Shown here one piece after another: positions 61,067 through 64,000 of a stretch of DNA of 64,000 nucleotides. Made by a program: the position numbers and the translations under genes. Within the stretch, counting starts at the first letter, position 1; the number at the start of each line of letters is the position of its first letter. The stretch is taken from NCBI GenBank assembly GCA_041488095.1, contig JBGPOP010000009.1, positions 60,408 through 124,407 of the forward strand, in the 5' to 3' direction. The notes under the pieces were generated by a model. That model had not been told where the DNA came from and did no database searches. It saw only the letters and a list, made by a program, of their open reading frames with translations. The DNA is from DASYPQ01 sp041488095 (GTDB lineage: Bacteria > Planctomycetota > UBA1135 > GCA-002686595).

Positions 61067-62509
61067 ATGTGTTTCCGCCGCAAGAAACCTCTGGCCAGTT
61101 CAACGGCTGGCAACAATGACGGGTTGATCGCATGGGGCGCACAGGTTCATCCTGCGCGTCTTGGTGCGCACTACGCCGCTATCGGCCAGAGTGACAGCGG
61201 GAAAACACTGACGATTCGAATGCTGCTTCGGACCATGCTCGCACCAAGAGGCACACTTCTTCATCGGGCACTGATCTACGATCCGAAACTTGATTTCTAT
61301 CCGGTGCTTCGTGGGCTCGGGATCCCCGAGGATCGCATTCATATCCTAAACCCATTCGACACGCGCTCCTCCGCTTGGGACGTCGCTGCGGACATCACGA
61401 CTCACGCCGATGCTGAGCAACTCGCCGCCACGCTTCTTCCCCTGGAAGGGGACAAGAACAACCCCTACTTCACCAACGCACCCCAAGAGCTTCTTGGAGA
61501 ACTCATTGACACTCTCAGAAGGCGCGCGATCAAGTGGACGCTGAACGACCTGATTCAGCTTGTTGCGCTCGGCTTCGCGACGGAGGTCTTGGAGCATTCG
61601 ACTCCGGTCGCACGTGCCGCCGTTCGCGAACATCTGACCGACAACGCATCAGATACGGCCGGCAACCTTCGCTCCTCATGGCGCGTCGGAATTCGGCGGT
61701 TCGAGACTATAGCGGCGCTGTGGGCACGTGCAACGGAACCGCCGGTGAGCCTCAATCGCTGGATGGATCCTAAGGCACCGCCGTCGGTGCTCTTGCTCGC
61801 AAGCGTCCCGAAGATGAGCCAAAGTTTGGACAGCATCAATCGCACAATGTTTCAGCGCTGCTCGGAACTCCTGCTGATGCAGCCAGAATACCCGCCTGAC
61901 CACACGTGGTTCATCCTTGACGAAATCCGCGTTGCGGAAGAGCTCAAGGAATTCCCGAAGACCATGATCAAGGCGCGCTCGAAGCACGGGCACTTCGTCC
62001 TCGGATTCCAAGACATCCACGGACTGCGAGACGTCTATGGCCCAGACAAGTCCGAGGAAATCATGGGGCAGTGCCACAACGTCGCCATCTACCGGCTGTC
62101 GAGCCCACAGTCGATCGACTGGGCTTCCGATTACTTCGGCAAGGAGGAGCGCTGGGTTCCAAGCGTTGGTGACCAACAGGGCCAGTACTCGTCCTCGTCC
62201 AGGAACTACTCGCTTCAAGAACGCGCGACCATTCTCGGTTCTCACTTTCGAAACCTCCGCCCCCCGAGCAAGTCGTTCGGCATGGAAGGCATATTCGCAA
62301 CTCCGCACGATCCGCCCTGGCACGTTCACTTACGCCCCGAGTTTGTTTCCCATTACCTTCTGCCGAAGACGGAAGATGAAGGCTTCATCCTTCGACCCCC
62401 CGATGAGCAAGAGCCAGCTCCGTTCACACCGGGGCTGCTCGAGGCGCTCAGCATTCGTCGCGATCCGCCTGGTCAACAGGGCCTCTACCCGAGCTTTCCT
62501 GAAACGTGA
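61067..62509 (+). CDS. type IV coupling-protein-like ATPase (TraD/VirD4-like)
   Basis: A 480-residue P-loop ATPase of the HerA/FtsK-VirD4 group. Walker A is AAIGQSDSGKTLTIRM near residue 40 and Walker B is HTWFILDEIRVAEEL near 280, followed by KARSKHGHFVLGFQDIHGLRDVYG, the VirD4/TraD sensor region. The N-terminal membrane segments of classical coupling proteins are absent, perhaps replaced by the preceding membrane protein. It would bring the relaxosome to a secretion channel, which the element itself seems to lack. Confidence 0.85.
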   Translation: MCFRRKKPLASSTAGNNDGLIAWGAQVHPARLGAHYAAIGQSDSGKTLTIRMLLRTMLAPRGTLLHRALIYDPKLDFYPVLRGLGIPEDRIHILNPFDTRSSAWDVAADITTHADAEQLAATLLPLEGDKNNPYFTNAPQELLGELIDTLRRRAIKWTLNDLIQLVALGFATEVLEHSTPVARAAVREHLTDNASDTAGNLRSSWRVGIRRFETIAALWARATEPPVSLNRWMDPKAPPSVLLLASVPKMSQSLDSINRTMFQRCSELLLMQPEYPPDHTWFILDEIRVAEELKEFPKTMIKARSKHGHFVLGFQDIHGLRDVYGPDKSEEIMGQCHNVAIYRLSSPQSIDWASDYFGKEERWVPSVGDQQGQYSSSSRNYSLQERATILGSHFRNLRPPSKSFGMEGIFATPHDPPWHVHLRPEFVSHYLLPKTEDEGFILRPPDEQEPAPFTPGLLEALSIRRDPPGQQGLYPSFPET

Positions 62510-62646
62510 AGAATCCTCGTGACGGTGCGCCCATCACCATCTCTGATCTGCTACTCGAGAAGGAGTCCGCGCTCCTGTTTCGCGATGGCGAGCCCCCGAG
62601 TTCGGGGAGCGACAACTCGCCATCCGACACCGTGACCGCCCCCTGA
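62506..62646 (+). CDS. 46-residue protein coupled to the coupling ATPase
   Basis: A small frame starting at GTG 62506, overlapping the previous stop (GTGA) and ending two bases before the next ATG. The product (VKNPRDGAPITISDLLLEK then an acidic, Ser/Pro-rich tail) has no recognised motif. The exact fit between the two flanking genes supports translation, although length alone is weak evidence. Confidence 0.45.
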   Translation: MKNPRDGAPITISDLLLEKESALLFRDGEPPSSGSDNSPSDTVTAP

Positions 62647-62647
62647 C

Positions 62648-63526
62648 ATGAAGCTGCCCTTGCTAGAGATCTGCTACGCAGTCATGGGAGCATATCTCCT
62701 GTGGAACACCCTCATTCTCGTGCCTAGTTGGATAAGGCTCTTGGCTAGCGAGCGTACGCATACTCTTGGATTCAGTTTCCTTCTACGCACCTTCTACACA
62801 TTGATCGGCATGATTGCACTGCGATTCCTGATGACCGGCGAAGGAGATTGGTCGCCCAGGGCACTGCGGTCTGCCGATTCGTTCCTTGCTGTTGTCGCGC
62901 TGGTTCCGTTCTTGTGGGTAGTTGTGGAGCATGCTCTAGCAGCCTCTTACCGACATCGCGGACTGCCGGAGAACCAACCGCCGGCCAAGCCGCATGTTGA
63001 AACAACCTTGAGGCACGTGACCGAGCCGTATCTGCACATTGCGTTTGCAGGCCTAATGGTGCCAAACGTCTTTGCCCTGCTATCTCTGGAGGGCTTGAAG
63101 TTCGAGCCATCCATCAACACTCACGGGGATGTGAATGTCATTCCGGTGTGTGTGGCCGTTGCATTGTGCGCTGTGGCACTCATCTGGAAAGGTGCGGCGG
63201 TCTACGACAGCGACGAGCGCTACATGAGAAGATTCTATCTTGCTGTCCTTGCCATGGCGGGTTTCGTTGCGATTGCGTGGTTCTACACACTTCACCACTC
63301 CACGGTCGTTCTGGTCGGCGCTATCGCGGTTCAGTTGTGGCTTCTCTACACGTCCGAGGTCGCATTGCGCACGTGGGAATCCGAACTCGATGGTCATTGG
63401 CTACTGGGTCGCGAAAAGGGCGCCAGCTACGCAACTGCGGCTCACGCCCGCCGCGTCATGATCGTGTGCGTGTTGGCCGCCTTCTTGATTTCTGTTCAGC
63501 TCAGTGGGATTGTCGAGAGGAGTTGA
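62648..63526 (+). CDS. polytopic membrane protein, unknown
   Basis: A 292-residue protein with about seven hydrophobic segments (for example LLEICYAVMGAYLLWNTLILV, FLAVVALVPFLWVVVEHAL, VIPVCVAVALCAVALIW, VVLVGAIAVQLWLLY and VMIVCVLAAFLISVQLSGIV). No family recognised. It is last in the transfer operon and the last complete gene of the element before its right end. Role could be transfer-related or a membrane effector. Confidence 0.7.
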   Translation: MKLPLLEICYAVMGAYLLWNTLILVPSWIRLLASERTHTLGFSFLLRTFYTLIGMIALRFLMTGEGDWSPRALRSADSFLAVVALVPFLWVVVEHALAASYRHRGLPENQPPAKPHVETTLRHVTEPYLHIAFAGLMVPNVFALLSLEGLKFEPSINTHGDVNVIPVCVAVALCAVALIWKGAAVYDSDERYMRRFYLAVLAMAGFVAIAWFYTLHHSTVVLVGAIAVQLWLLYTSEVALRTWESELDGHWLLGREKGASYATAAHARRVMIVCVLAAFLISVQLSGIVERS

Positions 63527-63581
63527 CGTGCATCGGTGGGCGCATGTGGTCCAAAGCGTGCATTCCGTCGGGGCTGCCTCT

Positions 63582-63809
63582 CTACTCGGAACACTCCGGC
63601 CGCGACCTGACGATCGCGATAATTGCGGCCCGAAGCTCACCTGAAAGCTCGGGCCAGTCGCGAACCACTCGCTGTAGCTGACGCTCCGCCTCGCACTCCG
63701 CGGCAGGTTGTCGCCGCGTGACTGCTGGGGAATCTGCTGGGGGTCGAGAAGTCGGCGTCGCAAGTCCTTGCCGTTCAACACTTGCGGCGGTAGAGCAGTC
63801 GTTTCCTAA
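63582..63809 (-). CDS. int: detached native 3' end of the integrase gene
   Basis: On the minus strand the core at 63801-63809 reads Leu-Gly-Asn in the same phase as at attL, and the frame continues 72 codons to a stop at 63582. The encoded tail ends in RVVRDWPELSGELRAAIIAIVRS, a helical pattern I associate with planctomycete-type recombinases. In the circular element it would be joined to residues 1-446 at 17205-15868, giving a 518-residue integrase. In the integrated form it has no start and is cut off from its gene. Confidence 0.85.
   Translation of the reverse strand, partial: LGNDCSTAASVERQGLATPTSRPPADSPAVTRRQPAAECEAERQLQRVVRDWPELSGELRAAIIAIVRSRPECSE
63801..63809. repeat. attR core of the integrative element
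   Basis: Exact copy of the attL core GTTTCCTAA. The sequence to the right continues as the 3' half of tRNA-Arg; to the left, GCGGTAGAGCAGTC resembles a tRNA D-arm but lacks an acceptor strand. Confidence 0.85.
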
Positions 63810-63847
63810 ACCGAAGGTCGGCGGTTCGAGTCCGCCCGGGCGTACCA
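63801..63847 (+). pseudogene. 3' half of interrupted host tRNA-Arg(CCU)
   Basis: Anticodon loop, 3' anticodon strand ACCGA, variable region AGGTC, T-arm GGCGG-TTCGAGT-CCGCC, acceptor 3' strand CGGGCGT, discriminator A and encoded CCA. It pairs with the 5' half at 15838. No acceptor 5' strand is present locally, so this end does not regenerate a working tRNA. Confidence 0.9.
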
Positions 63848-63878
63848 TCCTCGACGGCCAGGAGAATCCGTCGAGCCC

Positions 63879-64000
63879 GTGGCGCACCCGAGCGTCGGAG
63901 AGGAAGGAGCAGGAGAAGCCTCCGAGGCGGCTCTGCCCGCGTTGAAGGAGCGTTTCCGCGCGGCCTTCGGCCCCGCGCGCGCGACGCACCTCGTGCGCGC
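63879..64000 (+). CDS. galK: probable galactokinase, N-terminal fragment
   Basis: An open frame from GTG 63879 to the window end. ALKERFRAAFGPARATHLVR resembles the galactokinase N-terminus that precedes the APGRVNLIGEHTDYN motif, which would lie just outside the window. Host gene immediately beyond the tRNA. Only 40 residues are visible, so the call is tentative. Confidence 0.45.
   Translation, partial: MAHPSVGEEGAGEASEAALPALKERFRAAFGPARATHLVR

Larger units (their letters stand above)
15868..63809. mobile_element. 47.9-kb integrative mobilizable element in tRNA-Arg(CCU)
   Basis: Boundaries are the two copies of GTTTCCTAA that interrupt a tRNA-Arg gene. A tyrosine integrase, a replacement tRNA and an excisionase-like gene sit at the left end. 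ParA and transfer genes (MobF relaxase, coupling ATPase) occupy the right part, and DISARM plus other defence genes form the cargo. No VirB-type pore genes are recognised, so transfer probably needs a helper. It is one contiguous element by this evidence, although a second recombinase at 21576 may mark a nested insertion. Confidence 0.85.

Noticed and set aside
63810..63989. Minus-strand protein segment containing RPGGLEPPTF
   Set aside because: This is the translation of the reverse complement of a tRNA, a well-known spurious peptide; only the part beyond the core (63582-63800) is considered real, as the integrase tail.

Overview
The window is G+C-rich bacterial DNA with Shine-Dalgarno-led genes. 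Lipoprotein signals, a type II/IV-type pseudopilin and an archaeal/eukaryote-like prolyl-tRNA synthetase suggest a Gram-negative-type cell envelope. The gene style and the integrase tail suggest Planctomycetota or a relative, but this is an inference from gene flavour; no taxonomic marker is present.

Two chromosomal flanks surround one large integrated element. Left flank (1-15837): an array of five exported amidohydrolase paralogues (the last two have lost the metal-binding HxH), a TrpD-like transferase, a cardiolipin-synthase-like phospholipase D, an esterase with a small lipoprotein, an MntA-HepT toxin-antitoxin pair, proS, a rhodanese followed by a strongly structured RNA candidate with a terminator, and a pseudopilin. 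Right flank (63848-64000): what looks like the start of galactokinase.

The element (about 15868-63809, 47.9 kb) is inserted inside a host tRNA-Arg(CCU) gene. The 5' half of that tRNA lies at 15838-15876 and the 3' half at 63801-63847, with a shared 9-bp core. The element carries its own complete tRNA-Arg(CCU) beside its integrase, apparently replacing the one it breaks. The integrase reading frame runs straight through the attachment core. In the integrated state it ends in chromosomal sequence, while its native C-terminal coding end lies 48 kb away at 63582-63800.

Inside the element, from left to right: integrase, tRNA and excisionase; a very large repeat-containing secreted lipoprotein; a second tyrosine recombinase; a complete class 1 DISARM operon (drmD-drmMI-drmA-drmB-drmC) continuing into a MORC/MutL-type ATPase, an unknown protein, a Vsr-type nuclease and a C5-cytosine methyltransferase; a controller-type HTH regulator with palindromic operators facing a B12-binding radical-SAM gene; a minus-strand operon with an HNH protein and membrane proteins; a roughly 1.6-kb gene-free, hairpin-dense segment that looks like a giant structured RNA; then a plasmid-like maintenance and transfer half. 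The last holds two RadC-family proteins, ArdC anti-restriction, a possible replication gene, ParA with a partner, small paralogous proteins each preceded by a leader hairpin, a sigma-like factor, an orphan DNA methyltransferase, a MobF relaxase with accessory protein, and a coupling ATPase. No mating-pore genes are seen, so it reads as an integrative mobilizable element with defence cargo.
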